A DNA stretch of 64,000 bases from Basidiobolus meristosporus CBS 931.73 (taxonomy: Eukaryota; Basidiobolomycota; Basidiobolomycetes; Basidiobolales; Basidiobolaceae). Shown in pieces: positions 32,404-45,359 of the stretch. Made by a program: the position numbers and the translations under genes. Location of the stretch: contig MCFE01000031.1 of the NCBI GenBank assembly GCA_002104905.1, positions 1-64,000 on the forward strand, given 5' to 3'. The notes under the pieces were generated by a model. That model saw only the letters and a program-made list of their open reading frames with translations, made no database searches and was not told the DNA's origin. The stretch's first letter is position 1, and each line of letters starts with the position of its first letter.

Positions 32404-33659
32404 ATGAAACTCACTGCCTGCCAATCCATTTTGACCGTCCTCCTTGCTCTCGATGTGACGGCGGCATTCTCCACGTATGCTTTCCTGCTTATTGGTTGCT
32501 GTGTTCTCCCACTGACTTCTTTTTTAGCATCAAGATTAGCAAGGCCGACGAGACTCCATCCCAGAGACTCTCCAGGTATGCTCAAACTGGGCAATATGCC
32601 ACACAAAAGTATTTCGGCATTGTCAGCCAGAAGAACGAACAAACCTCGATTCCTGTTGATGAGTTCGGAAAGGTGAAGCACGGAGTGCCCATCTCCAACT
32701 TTATGAATGCCCAATACTTTGGTGAGGTCCAAATCGGCACTCCCGCCCAGACCTTCAAGGTGGTCTTCGACACGGGCTCGTCCAATCTCTGGGTTCCTTC
32801 GACTCACTGTACCTCCATTGCATGCTTCTTCCACAAGCGCTTCGATTCCCAGCAGAGCTCCACCCACAAAGCCAACGGCACTCAGTTTGCCATCCAATAC
32901 GGAAGTGGAAGCTTGGAAGGGATCATCAGCAATGATGTGGTTCGTCTTGGCGACATCACTATCGAGAACTGCGATTTTGGTGAGTCGGTGAAGGAGCCGG
33001 GACTTGCCTTCGCCTTTGGCAAATTTGACGGTATCCTTGGCATGGGATACAACACCATCTCCGTCAAGGGCGTCATACCCCCGTTCTATCACATGGTTGA
33101 CAAGAATTTGATCGACAAACCCATGTTTTCCTTCTGGTTGAACAGCGCAGATAACGGAAACGAAGGAGGAGAACTTGTCCTCGGTGGTTATAACCCCGCT
33201 CACTACTCCGGAAAGATCCACTGGGTGCCAGTCACCCGCAAGGGATATTGGGAGGTGCAGTTGGAATCCGTCGCCTTCGACGGGGATGACATTGGTCTTG
33301 AGCCCGTCGGAGCCGCCATCGATACCGGCAGCTCCCTCCTCGTGGTCCCCTCAGCGTTGGCCGAACTGATCAACAGCTTGCTTGGTGCCAAGAAGAACTT
33401 CGCCGGACAATATGTCCTGGACTGCGGAAAAATCCCCAGTCTCCCAAGCCTGACTTTGACCTTTGGCGGCAAGCCATTCGTGTTGACTGCTGATCAATAC
33501 ATCCTGAAGGTCCAAAACCAATGCGTTTCTGGTTTCATGGGAATGGACATCCCCGCACCTGCCGGTCCGCTCTGGATCGTCGGCGATGTGTTCCTTAGAG
33601 CCTACTATACGATCTATGATCTTGGCAAGCACCGGGTCGGATTTGCCAAATCCAAGTAA
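32404..33659 (+). CDS. PEP4: Vacuolar aspartic protease (proteinase A, Pep4 type)
   Basis: Two exons (32404-32474, 32528-33659) give 400 residues. The signal peptide is residues 1-20, followed by a propeptide to about 75. Catalytic aspartates sit in FDTGSSNLW (D105) and IDTGSS (D289), with the flap tyrosine in IQYGSGS (Y148). It ends with the pepsin-family IVGDVFLRAYYTIYDLGKHRVGFA. One N-glycosylation sequon (NGT, 140-142) is visible. The family matures in the vacuole and activates other vacuolar hydrolases. A polyadenylation-like aataaa is near 33744. Confidence 0.93.
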
Positions 33660-33893
33660 ACCACCACTAATCATTCATAGCGGCTCCCTGTTCGGTGTAT
33701 TTGGAGGTTTAATATAAGGCTGAAATGTAAATTCACTGATGTTCAATAAAGTTTGTCTGTAAATTACTCCTAACGTTCCGGGGAATCCCGAGTCCCCCGC
33801 CGCACTCGGAAAAAAAGGGGGAGTTTTGCTTGGATCATTTTCGATGGAGATATTTACTGGCAGCTTGTACGCACCACGTTTGAGCTTGAACCT

Positions 33894-35410
33894 ATGTCTA
33901 GCAGTGTAGCGTCGTTGGAAGGGGAGGGTGCCTCAATACCCGAAGATCCCGTTCCACCCACCAAAAGGAAGAAATCTGACCAGCCCGAGCCAGACTTTAC
34001 CTTCACCTGCACACAGGTATGGAGACGCTGGCTCGATCAGAACATCAACACGTTGGTAGTAGGTAAAATGTTTGCCGACCAGGCGGAGGCCGATGTGATC
34101 TTGGGAACAGACACGGGGAATATCATTGTAATCAACTCTAATAAAGTGAGTGCCCCCTTCCTCTCAAATGGTCGTGCGTTCCCTCTCTAATTAACTTGGG
34201 CTTGGTGGAAAAGAAAGACGTCGTTCTAGACACGAAAGCGGACGCCATCCAGACCCTGCTCTTACACGACGTGACCAGATTGGGTGGTTCGGAACTGTTG
34301 GCGGGCGATTCTCAAGGGACCATCATTACCTTTTGTCGGGAGCAGATACTTAGTAAACAATCCTTCGGCTCCTCGGTGAAATGTCTGGAGGTCTATTTCG
34401 ACGCATGTACTGAGTATAGCCTGTCTCTTTTCTGTTGTTCCCTTTAGCTGACAAAATCTGGTCGAGTTTAGTGAACGGGTTTGAGGTGGTATCGGGCGAT
34501 ATGACCGGAGTGATCACGGCGTTCCTTCCCCATTGGCGTTTGTGGCGTACGAGTCTTTACGACGAGACGTTCAAACTTCCTAGAGCGTATCTGGTAGGAG
34601 TTTATGAGCCAACCGTCTGCACCATTTGTACCACTAGTATCTAAAGAATCCCCTCCCATTGGCACCACCAGAACGACACCGACGATCCGGCCATCCGGTG
34701 TCTCTTATCGGTTATCCTGCCGGATGCACACGGGGTTGATACCCATTTCATACTGGCCTGTGACGGAAGTCCCTACGTTCATTTCCTGCAAAAGGGGACG
34801 CTGACGAAAAGCCTGGAGCTGCCATGTCTGATCAACTGTGTAAGTGGGGGATTTTTGGCCGATTCACCTTGATGGTAAGTGGTTAATCCGGATGCTTCGA
34901 TTAGATGTGTTATGGGTACTTCGTCGAGAGTACCTCTCCCCAGAAACCGCACCAGGTAGCCTTAGGTGGGAACGATGGGAACGTGTACATATTGGAGGAT
35001 TTCAAGGTAAGTGGGACCCAGTGCGAGTTGGAAAAGCGCGTGGACTGATGTGGATGTAGGTGAGAAAGCTGATGAACATCGACCACCCGGTAACCAACGT
35101 CAAGCGACTGAAGATGGAGGGCACCACCGACGTGTTGCTGTGCACGGGACACATGAACGGCGCGCAGCTCTACAAGGATGGCAGGGTAGGGAGATCCATA
35201 TTTCCAATACGCAATCCAACCAATTTTCGCTGAGCAGTGCGTTTCTAGCTGATACATCAGATCGAGACCGACGACTGGATCCATGGGGTCGGGATTGGCG
35301 ATATCGACAAGGACGGTGCCGACGAAATCGCCTTCAGTTTGTTGAACAACGAAGTGCTGGTTTACAAGTATCGACACTCCGTTGGGCCTGTTCACATGTT
35401 TGAAGCATAA
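33894..35410 (+). CDS. Kaptin-like beta-propeller protein
   Basis: Seven exons (33894-34145, 34214-34406, 34448-34593, 34672-34839, 34905-35006, 35060-35185, 35261-35410) join in consistent phase to give 378 residues. Strand-turn repeats typical of a propeller are visible: DVILGTDTGNIIVI, ELLAGDSQGTIITF, VVSGDMTGVITAF, VALGGNDGNVYIL. The C-terminal GDIDKDGADEIAFSLLNN and EVLVYKYR segment resembles the end of kaptin, a KICSTOR subunit that in animals tethers GATOR1 to lysosomes. The similarity was judged from memory and is moderate; another FG-GAP or WD propeller family is possible. Confidence 0.6.
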
Positions 35411-35702
35411 ATAAACTCTGATTTGGTAATTCGCTGGGGCATTCCGCACACCCTTGACAATGGGCAATTTATTTTGATGCTCCACAAAGTGGAAAGATCC
35501 ACAAAGGAGCTCTATAGGCTGCATACCACCCATTTGGCTCACCACTCCCACCCCAGTTGGGCCAATCAGAGCGGAGAAGGGTAAATATCCCAATGTGACG
35601 GTCCTTTTCGGAATAATTTCAAGAACCACATGCCTTTATAAAGGCGGCGTTCGTGGGCTCCCTCCTCACAGTGAACATAACCTGATCACATCTCTCCCAA
35701 CC

Positions 35703-36456
35703 ATGTCCATCGTAATCACTCCCAAGTACAGCTGGGTAAGCACCCAACCAACTCCCTGACCTCCCCACCACCTCCGACTAACCGATGCAATCCGTAGTGC
35801 GTTATCGCCGCCGTCGGAATGGGCTTCCAGCTTCTCTTGACCGGTGGTGCTGTTGCCGCCGCCAGAAAGAAGTACAACGTCCCCGTAAGTTTTCCTTAGT
35901 GATGGTGTCGACGGCGTTCCCTAATTCAAATTTTGCTAGTATCCTGATATGGGCAACGGTCGTCTCTCGACTAAGCTTACGTATGTCAAGTCATGCATCC
36001 ATGATGCTCCCACGTGATTAACATCTCCATGTTTCTAGTGATGAGGAGTGGACCAGTTTCAACAATGTCCAACGTACCCATCAAAATTACGTAGGTTTCA
36101 CCAAACCCAGTGATGCCGACCCAGTCTAGACCGACTAATCTATCCCTCTAGGTTGAACAAATCTCCACCGCTCAAAGTCTCGTTTTACTCGGTGGCCTTT
36201 ACTTCCCCGAAGTTAGTGCGACCCTGGGTGCCATTTACATCGTGAGTGTTTACTTGATCCGAGTCTAACCATCGTGCTGATGATTGACCACAACCGTTGT
36301 TCAACTTAGCTCGGCCGTGCTATCTATACCGAAGGCTACAAGAGAGTCGGCCCTAGAGGACGTATCTACGGAGTTATCCCCATTGATTTGAGTCTCTTGG
36401 GTCTGGTGGGAGTCACTCTCTTCGGAGCTGCCAAGACCTTGAAGCTCATCAAGTAA
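35703..36456 (+). CDS. Microsomal glutathione S-transferase 3 (MAPEG)
   Basis: Six small exons (35703-35735, 35798-35884, 35940-35980, 36039-36090, 36152-36241, 36310-36456) give 149 residues, the normal MGST3 size. Four hydrophobic segments and the MAPEG signature FNNVQRTHQNY are visible, as are GGLYFPEVSATLGAIYILGR and GYKRVGPRGRIYG. It is an integral membrane enzyme of the ER or outer mitochondrial membrane that conjugates or peroxidises lipid substrates with glutathione. The gene carries five introns in under 800 bases. Confidence 0.92.
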
Positions 36457-36753
36457 TCCACCGACTTTGTACAAAGATGTGACCAGGCTCCCCAATTCAA
36501 ATAAACACATTCAATCTCCCCCAAACCAACATTCGTGCTCATGGGTCAAATTTCTGTTGTTCATTCGCATTCTATGAAATCAAAAAAATCATCGGTACTA
36601 CCTCGAGCTCGAATCCGATGGCTCTGGGTTGACCAAATGAAAAGGACCCTACTCTAACGTATGGATGAAACAACATAGCATGCAGTAGATACGGAGTAAC
36701 GAGAAGATGGGTTAGCGTTGATGCGCGCTAACTCGTATGCATATGAGAATTGT

Positions 36754-39700
36754 CTATTTCTTGAGTAAAGTGTAGAATGCGTCTTGCGGGAGTTCAACGT
36801 TTCCAATCATCTTCATACGTTTCTTTCCCTCTTTTTGTTTGTTCAAAAGTTTCATCTTACGTGATACATCTCCACCGTACTATAGATCCAACTCGTTGTT
36901 AGCTATCGCATTGGTCCGAGTTTGATAGGGTATTTCACTTACGCATTTTGCGGTGACATTTTTACGCATTGGCGAAATGCTCTCGCGGGCAATAATCTTT
37001 TTACCAATGGCTGTCTGAATAACCACCTCGAAGAGTTGTCTATGCATAATCGGTTAATACATATATATCCAGAGAGAGCGCCCTAAAAGGCCATACATAA
37101 CCCATTACCTCTCGATAACCGATTTCAATTTTTTCGCCCATTCACGGCCCACCAACTCCGCCTTCGAACGATGTAACACAACAGCCAAGGCATCAACTGG
37201 ACTCCCATTCAGAAGAACATTCAGCTAGCCACAAAAGAAAGGTCAACTTGAGAGTGAATCATGCAAAAGTGCGCCACTTGTACCTTCACCAAATCAGAGT
37301 CTTGATACCCAATCTCTTCATAATCAAAACTAGCATATCCGGAAGTACGTGATTTCAGTTGGTCAAAAAAGTCGGTAACCACCTCAGACATGGGAAGTGT
37401 GTATTTCATGAGGACACGAGTATCATCGATGTAGGAGTAGTCCTGTTGTTCGCCTCGATGTGCCTGGGGAAAGTCAATTTAGCACATGTTGCACAGCTTA
37501 AAGGTAAGCACAATGCCTTACACCACATAATTCCATCATAGGCCCCATATATTCATCCGGGAAAATCATAGTGGCCATGACCATAGGTTCCTTGAGAGCG
37601 GTCACTTTGTGTGCCATGTCTTCAGGTTCGGGGAATTCGGCTGGGGTACGGATATCCTTAACTTCTCCATTCGAATATAATACTATGTCCCATATGTTGA
37701 CCATTAGAAAAATACTGTGTTGCAAAGATATCAACAATCCAAACCTCGGTAGGGCACCGTTGGCTGAGTCACAATAACGTTTGCTTCATATTCCTTTAGG
37801 ATAATGCTTAGTTGCAATCGTGGCAACTGGCTTGGCACTACTCTTACCTCCTCTAATCTTTGACGGAAAACATCTAGATGAAGAGTGCCTAAAAAGCCTA
37901 ATCTCCAACCTTGTCCGAGAGCCATACTGGGGTTGAGAGAATCTCGGCGTTTAGAAGTGCAGCCAACGTGCCATGCGATTCATTAAAATTACCTAGTTTC
38001 CCTTTGGGTGGTAACACTTGAGTCATTGAGGGTAAGCTTCGTGATCGATTCCTCGAGTTTTGTGAAATCGTTGGTATCTACCGGATAAACACCAGCGAAT
38101 ACCTTTCAAGCAAGAAGTTAGGCGAATCCGCACATTATCTTCCAGCAAGTACAACATACCATAGACTTGGCGGGTACGAAGCCTGGTAATGGCTCAACAA
38201 GTTGTTTCTGATGACAAAAGGTATCACCTATGTGCGCCTCCGTCGCTACCTTCATGTTGATGACGATGTAACCCACTTGACCAGCGTGTCTAGATTCTGG
38301 TTATTCATGGATAGCTCAACGAGAAGTTGCGAACTGTACTTACAATGCTTTGGTTGGTGTTCTTTCAGGATGCATAATACCAACTTCCATTACTTCGTAT
38401 TTGTTGCCCGTGTGGATGGAAAGCACCTTATCACCTGTAATAGAGATCATGGTGAGATACACGTGGCTTGCAAGGAATCAAATAGATATTCACCTTTTTG
38501 GATTCTTCCCTCTTTGACTGCCATTAGACATATCACACCCACATATGCATCGTACCAAGAATCAAACAGAAGAGCCTTCAGAGGCTTGCCAACATCTCCT
38601 ACAGGACTAAAAGGTCATCAGCGTGCTGCACGACCGTATACTCGAGAAGATCAAATGAGAACCTGGCGATTTTCTCGATAACTGCGGGAAGAACTTGGTC
38701 AATATTAAGGCCTGATTTAGCTGAAATCTGCATGAATATGGTGTTAGCATTCCGGGTAGTCGACAGCACAAATTTACAAATACCTTAATAATGTCGTTGG
38801 TATCAAGCTCGAAAGTGTTGGTGATTTGGTGTTTGACTTTATCGGGCTCGGCAGTTGGCAAATCAACCTACGTATATTAGGGATAGTGTGAATATCACGT
38901 AAAAATCGGCATGGATTTCGAAAATGGCTGACTTTGTTTATGATCGGGATGATAGATAGATCCTGTCCAAAAGCCAAAAAGAAGTTTGCCACAGTTTGGG
39001 CTTGGATTCCCTGGCATGCGTCAACTAGTAAGATAGCACCTTGACAGGCAGCCAGAGAACGCGAAACCTCGTAGCTAAAGTCCACATGACCCTATACCCG
39101 AGGAACTTTCGTTAGATATTACTTCATTACTAATTAGCAAATTATCAGAAATCTCTACCGGGGTATCAATCAGATTCAACAGGTACTTCTTCCCATTATG
39201 CTTATAAAACATGGATACAGTCTGTAAAGAGTATGAGTAAACGTCAAAAAGCTAAATGAATAGTGACAAGTATTGTCTGACCAACCTGAGCCTTAACCGT
39301 GATACCCCTCTCACGTTCAACTTTCAACTTGTCCAATACTTGCTTGTTGCCAGATTTAGCTGTGATTGTACCTGCTCATACTTTTAGCTAAGATTCTTTA
39401 AGCCTTGACTGAAACGTGATGCTACCTGTATTCTCTAGCAAACGGTCGGCTAGAGTACTTTTTCCATGGTCTGCAAATAAAGCAGAAAACACATAGGATA
39501 TTTCCATACATTAACACGTATTAGAGTGAAGGCGACATATTCTTGGCATACCAATATGAGCAATAATACTGAAATTGCGTATGTTTTCAGGCGGGTAATT
39601 GGAGAGGTCCAGCTCTTTATCCTTGAGACAGAATTTAACAATTAATTAGTAGCCCAACGAAGCATTCAAGTTCCGGTAACGTACTTTTAAAGACCTAGAG

Positions 39701-39882
39701 TTACTAAAGTGAGCGCGACTAACTCTATTAGTTGGGGAGGTTCTAACTCTTAGAACGGCAGCAGTCCTATGAAAGGAATAGCTATTCAAGGAGCTTCGTG
39801 TCTGGTACCCAAACAATCGACATTCAAAACCAAGTCGTGAGCAACTCCTCAAGGAATTCACTGGATTCCATATAACTGACAT
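36754..39882 (-). CDS. GUF1: GUF1, mitochondrial elongation factor 4 (LepA)
   Basis: Many short exons on the minus strand. The N-terminus ([24 protein letters not shown]) is Arg/Ser-rich, a mitochondrial presequence. GTPase motifs: AHIDHGKST (P-loop, split by an intron), [25 protein letters not shown] and ISAKSG. Later LepA blocks include [61 protein letters not shown] and [17 protein letters not shown], and the family C-terminus [14 protein letters not shown] ... [15 protein letters not shown]. It back-translocates ribosomes in mitochondria. Every exon junction that I followed was in frame. Confidence 0.93.
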
Positions 39883-40103
39883 TGTAAACCAAACTCGACC
39901 AAGTGGAAGGTTTGAGGCACAATGCTTGGATAGAATTTTGGGACGGGATATTTCTTTTTTGAAATTGGCTCGAATTCGATAGAAATTTCACTTGGGTGAT
40001 CTGTGGATATAGTTTGCCAGTTTAACCTGTAATTTTGTGCAAAGTTGATTCATATTTCCAGCAATAAATACAACCTTCACCACGGCCAGACAAGCACAAG
40101 ACC

Positions 40104-41075
40104 ATGGATATGGATGAAGAAATCGACCCTTTTGAGGCGCGTTTGGCGTTTCTCTCCCTGTTAAAAAAGCTCACCGCATCGCAACAATCGATTCACAAAG
40201 CCACCAACTTCGCTATCAAATACAAGTCTCTCCATGAGGATCTCTACAGCTGCATCATTGAAGAGTTAGATCAAGTAAGGAGCGACCAATCTTATTTCTA
40301 TATATCACTTGCCACGCAAACCAATTTCTACACCACTTCAAACATCAGACTTACTTTTTTCCTTAGGCTAGTTTCAGCTCTCGCCTGAATCTGTTATATA
40401 TCCTTGATTCCATATGTCATCAGACCACACGCATGAAATTCGCTGGCTATGTGGAGTTGGTGCGCAAGGATTTGAATACCATCATTAATAAAGTGGTTCC
40501 AGACAACGCGAAAGGGAATGTAAATTTACCAAGCGCTCGTAAGGTACCCAGGATCTCCGAGTCTGCCATGTTTCCGCCATAAGTAACCTCTTGAAACCCT
40601 CAGGTACTATCTGGTTGGAAGATGAAAGGAATCGCTCCCGCTACTATCATAGAGAAAATCGAGGAGTCGCTGAATTCCCGAGACATAGGGTACGTATGGC
40701 TGTTGTCATTCAAACGAGTTTCTTCCAAAACTCAATTATTTCGCTACTATTCGTAGTGAGGCGGACTCTGGTTTGTCCAAGAGTGACATCCTGAAGCGAA
40801 TGGAAGAGGATCGCGAAAGGGTCAGTATTGAGTAACTCTTCAAGTGTAACTCGGTTTTTGGTATTGATAACGTTGCATAGCACAAGAAAATGCGTGAAGA
40901 GAATTGGGTTTGCTACTACGATCAAGAGGATGGGAAATCCAAGGAGTTCTCTAATGCCTGGGAAACCACGTCGGATTTGGACGAGAAGGATTTCGAAGCA
41001 ATGGAGCTTGACTATGGCAGATTTCGCTCCGACACAGGCCGTTCGACAAAACCTATCCAAAAGGAATCCCGTTGA
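40104..41075 (+). CDS. CTK3: CTD kinase subunit gamma (Ctk3), CID domain
   Basis: Five exons (40104-40274, 40367-40543, 40604-40689, 40757-40820, 40881-41075) give 230 residues. The N-terminus DPFEARLAFLSLLKKLTASQQSI is the Ctk3 CID domain start, followed by a helical bundle through LNLLYILDSICHQT. The C-terminus has a charged helix (LKRMEEDRERHKKMREENW) and an acidic end. In yeast Ctk3 assembles with the kinase Ctk1 and cyclin Ctk2 to phosphorylate Ser2 of the RNA polymerase II CTD. It diverges from GUF1 across about 220 bases. Confidence 0.88.
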
Positions 41076-41195
41076 TTTGTAAAGAATCTATAGAATTGAG
41101 TCTTGGATTTATTCTCTCAATAGCTTGTAGATAGAAATATATGCATTTATAAAGCAATCTTTTGCAACAATGAGTCTATATGTGCAAAGTAGGTC

Positions 41196-42427
41196 CTAGC
41201 GCCTTCTCGTGGGGCTTTGATCTGACGATAGTATTCCAAATTCTTTGCCAGTGTATTTCTCATCCATGTTGCTCTCTTCCACATACAGTTGAACCTGGGG
41301 TTTTGAAAGGATCGGAGTGGTTTAGAGCTATGCTACAACACAGGCTGGAAGGCGGCTCTTACCTTTAGGAGGCCAGTATCGAACGATTTCAACATCATCA
41401 AATCTGCACGAGGCATACCCATAGGCTGTTCGCTCGGCTCAGCGGGAATCCAAGGAAATCCTTCCTGGCATTGCGTATGAATGGGTCAATGTTTTTGTTC
41501 TGAAAACGAAAGCTACAGAGATGGCATACGTTTGTTTGGGTGGGAGTATTGATTCCGTCGTGGAGTTGAATAACCAAGCTAAAGGTACATCCTGGTGTCA
41601 TCGATTAGTATCTAGTCCCAAGCATCCATGTTTTCAGTTGTATCTTTACCTTTGGGATTGGGCTTAAGCATTGCATCACATACGCTAATTTTAAGCAGAA
41701 AGGCTCGCAGATATAACTCAACGTCGTTAACACTCATGGTGCCTATGCTACTTGAATGGACTCAATCAATCTGATCGTTGTAGACTAAACTTCATGAATA
41801 GGGAAGTACCTTTGGCCACCGTTGTCCTTCACCTCGATCAAGGTGTTAATTTCAAATACAAACCGCTCAATAGGGACCTGATTCTTATTCAACACCACCA
41901 ACGTCATGGTCTCTACGTCTCCCTACCATAACAACGCTTTGAACCCATTCTATGTCATGCAACCTCAAGCAACATTTCTACGCCTACCTTTTCAAGATCA
42001 GGACGACACGCAAGTATCATGTCCTGGATATAAGAATTCAGGTGGGGATGGCGCGACATAGGGACCGGTACGTTGTATTTTTTTCGAGTCTCAAACAAGG
42101 CTGTTTCAATATACCGTGCCGATTAAATGGTGTTCAGAACACGGTCGATATATGTGAAACACTTTCCAGTGCCATTTACGTACAAGCGGGGTAAATTTCG
42201 CGTACATAGAGTATCATGTGTATTGCCGCTTCGACTAAACGACACCGAGGGTTAGGATAACAGTTGGGAGTTGTGTGGGCTATTCTGATCAGCCTATCGT
42301 TACTCACGGAATTCGCAAAAGACGTCGATCGTCTCTAGTGTCAAAAGATCCAGGAAAAAGTCAATAACACGACCGAGATTGAAGCTGAAGGAAGGTTGTT
42401 CTACCCGTGTAATTGAGGAGCTTTGAG
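41196..42427 (-). CDS. REV7: Rev7/Mad2L2 HORMA protein (DNA polymerase zeta subunit)
   Basis: A multi-exon minus gene. HORMA-family blocks in order: VIDFFLDLL...VFCEF, AAIHMILYVREIYP, KKYNVPVPMSRHPHLNSYIQDM, MTLVVLNKNQVPIERFVFEI, YLRAFLLKISVCDAML, PGCTFSLVIQL, then FPWIPAE and the safety-belt end VQLYVEES. This order matches Mad2B/Rev7 rather than Mad2. Rev7 bridges Rev3 and Rev1 in translesion synthesis. The stop is at 41196-41198. The first exon and ATG are not resolved: upstream of about 42427 the frame meets a stop and probably an intron. Confidence 0.85.
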
Positions 42428-43010
42428 TTCAGATGCCCGGTAACATCGGATGTTACGTTCATGTGAGGAAACAGTGAAAACAAAGAGTCTAAACAGGGTC
42501 GGTATTACCCTATGAATAGTAGTACAGCCAAAAAAGTGAGGATTTCTTTGGTCAAAGCTCTATCCCAAATGATAATATAAGAGGGAATTGTTGTCGACGT
42601 GGTGAAATCAAACTGGAAACCAGTCACAAGACCAAACTGACCCCAGCCGAAGGGTTCGCTATACCTGTAATCACTTTATCAATGATATGTGCCATGCAGA
42701 CTCCGATTAAAACGGTCGACAGCAAGTGAGGGTCATCCATTGTTTGATCGTATGATACATCACCAGGTTTATTTCACAAAACTGTTTGGAATTCTTTCCA
42801 TCCGCCCGTTTTGGCTAGCTACATCAACGAAGCGTCCACCTCGAGAAATGACGAGTACCCAACATAAATATATACAGAAATGACTAGTGTTACATTCTAT
42901 GGCTATTTTCGATAGTATATTTCGTCGTCTGTTGACTAGAGAGGTTCGATCGACATTAGGATAACATTGTGACAAGAACAAGGTGAATCTACTGACCCCA
43001 AAATCATCGA
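42428..43010. other. Unresolved region between Rev7 and the bHLH gene
   Basis: It should contain the first exon and promoter of REV7 and the last exon of the bHLH gene, both transcribed leftward. Open minus frames of about 70 codons near 42769-42981 could be read-through of the bHLH 3' end. No separate gene is supported. Confidence 0.3.
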
Positions 43011-43103
43011 AATCGTCATTCCTAGCAGAAATTCAGGTTTGAAGGCGAGGAAATGCATGGTAAGTAACATCGTGGTTGCGGCAAGAGGCTAGAACATACG
43101 TAC

Positions 43104-44103
43104 ATTTCACCCAGCGATACCTGAAGCTCCCGAACATGCTTCTTCAGGCGTTGTTTGGTGACTAGTAGATGTTGTATGTATTCCACAGCTATTACCTCGA
43201 TGTAAATCAGTGGACGCATGGACCGATGAGGAGGTATGCGTACTTACATTTCTCCAATATTACGGATTCCGATCTATGGTTGTGATTCAGTGTCGGCACA
43301 ATGTCTACTAAGCGCTCGAAGCCTATGCGAATATTCTGCCGACGCTTTTGCTCCGAAGCTATATGGTTCGCTCGCTTCTCCTCCTCAGTGAGCAGTTCAT
43401 GAGCACCCTTTTTTGCACGACCTCCCCTGGCTCCCTCCTTGGCTATTCTAGTGGTGGGACTGGGCTGCACAGAGCTGGTGCTTGCACGACGTTGATCACT
43501 ATCCACTGAATTGGAGGTTGCTCTGAGTTGCGTTGAACAGCGCCGGTATGATTGATCTTGGAAAACGCACAATCAATGGACAGGCCAATCAGAACAAGGC
43601 TAAGAAATGATGGGAATACTTGTGTCTCTGCTCATTTGGCCCATTGCTGGCAATGTGAGCCTTCTCTGAACCGTAGAGCCTGACGTTGGGAAGGAGGGTC
43701 CATCACTCCCGATTGGCCTGTAGTTGTGAAGTGGTGTCATCATTTCTGGATGTTGCGTAGCCGAGTTTGTGGTGGTGTGAAGATTGATGTACTCTATTAA
43801 AATTGTTTCAGCCAGCTTATTTGTGGGAATATCGGGAGCAAGGGCATTTCTTTACCTGGAGAGAGGTAGACTTCCTCCATTGGGTCGAGAAGGTGCATCG
43901 GGTCAAACGTCCCGACTTCCATGTTTCCCGAGTTTCTGTGGAGGAATGGTGTGGTGTCCAGCAAATGGATATCTGAAGTGTAAGAGGCATCAGTAAGCTG
44001 CCCCTTTCTCTATGGCTTGGGCAGGTGGTGGGGACCACTCACCTTCAGTGTGTGCCGACGACGTACTTGATCTTTGGTAGGCGGGATTGCTCCCCTGATG
44101 CAT
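43104..44103 (-). CDS. bHLH transcription factor
   Basis: The start ATG at 44103 begins MHQGSNPAYQR. Exons 44103-44043 and 43972-43856 join in phase, followed by further exons. A Ser/Thr/Pro-rich N-terminus and a basic GGRAKKG segment precede the bHLH: basic region EKRANHIASEQKRRQNIR, helix 1 GFERLVDIVPTL, a loop, then ILEKSVEYIQHLL and a leucine-rich helical extension VTKQRLKKHVRELQVSLGEM. The His-Glu-Arg pattern (H, E, R of the basic region) predicts E-box binding. The 3' end is unresolved: after a donor at about 43103 one or more exons with an acidic DDFDDF segment may follow near 43010. Resembles fungal Ino4-type bHLH factors. Confidence 0.8.
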
Positions 44104-44483
44104 GTTCGTGTAGGAGAGAAATGGAGGCAATTCTAAAGTTGGACCGTGGTCACAAAGGAGGGCTATTTATTAGATGTTGATCAGCACCCGCTCTAAACGG
44201 CGGAGAGTGGCATGTGAAAGAGATGGGTGGGTAAATAAAGAAATTGGTGTGAGTAAGCTAGGTAACTCTATCTTGTGAGAATCATATGAATAGGGCCGTA
44301 AGCTTGGGATTTTCAGGGCGATTGGATCCGGACGAATCAAGTAATACAAGTCGATCGCCTAGAATCATCGTGGAGACCACTTCTAATCAGCTAGGTTACA
44401 AAACGCATCGCATGGCTGAATGGAAATTGGTGTCACTGATCTTCTATATTGCTCCCACCACCCATTCTCCGGACATCCACTGT
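44104..44483. other. Intergenic region, no gene seen
   Basis: About 380 bases holding the bHLH promoter and the 3' end of the Surf4 gene. No repeats or RNA genes are recognised. Confidence 0.4.
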
Positions 44484-45359
44484 CTATAACTGCTTCTTCT
44501 GCTCATCAACCGATAGACCACCAGGGCCCATACTCACCAACAGCATGAATCCCCCCATGACGCTCAAAATTTGGAAAAAGTCGTACTTGACGAAGTCTCT
44601 GTTGGGATGGTTCTGATGGATGGTCCACCAGTTGTTGATCACCACGTTGAAGATGGAGAGGAACAACACCAAGAACATGGCAGACCACTTGGCTTTGAAC
44701 CCAACAACGACCATGGCACAAGCGATGAGCCCAACGACGGAGAAGAGGATTCTCAATGGAGTCATTTCCCCGGCGAAGACCAACGACAAGAAGAGGAAAA
44801 TCAAGAGAATACGTCCAGCAAGTTGGAAGTAGGTCGATTTGTCAAACTCGGGGACACTAAGGAGTCCGGCAAACCCAGTTTGACGCTTGTGGTAAGCTTC
44901 GGCAAGCAACATTAGGAGACCGCCGATCAAGGAGAGATTGTGGAGGAAGAATTTGAAGTCGAACAAGAAGTTGTAGGCCAGTGTTTGGGATATGACGGTG
45001 CAGAACAGGCCTGCTGCGGCAAACTTGGTGTGCTTCTTGGTGATTGCCATGAAGGAACCCGTGAGCATAACCTTTACCATTCAAGAGATGAGTCGAAACA
45101 CGCTAAGGATGTCACCAATATAATTACATACCATGACATTGAACACAAGGAAAAAATACGCCAAGGCCCAGTTGAAACCACGGTGGTATTGAAGAAAACG
45201 CAGCTGATCTGACCACTGGAATATGATTCGGATAGAGTCTTCAATAAAGGTTGCTACTAATAAGAAGCGAGCAATAGCCGGGATATGAGGCTTGAAGGGG
45301 GCTGCTACTTTGCCAATGATATCTTCCAAACGGGAGGCAATATTATTCACTTGCTCCAT
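44484..45359 (-). CDS. ERV29: Surf4/Erv29 cargo receptor
   Basis: Two exons (45359-45132, 45071-44484) give 271 residues. Several hydrophobic helices are seen with the family sequences FLLVATFIEDSIRI, WSDQ...YL-type QWSDQLRFLQYHRG, and NFLFDFKFFLHNLSLIGGLLML. It ends KKQL, a C-terminal KKxx dilysine signal for COPI retrieval to the ER. Erv29/Surf4 loads soluble cargo into COPII vesicles. It is divergent from eIF2B gamma across about 490 bases. Confidence 0.94.

Noticed and set aside
32292-33221. 309-codon minus-strand open frame
   Set aside because: Antisense to the aspartic protease and without recognisable features; it results from codon bias.
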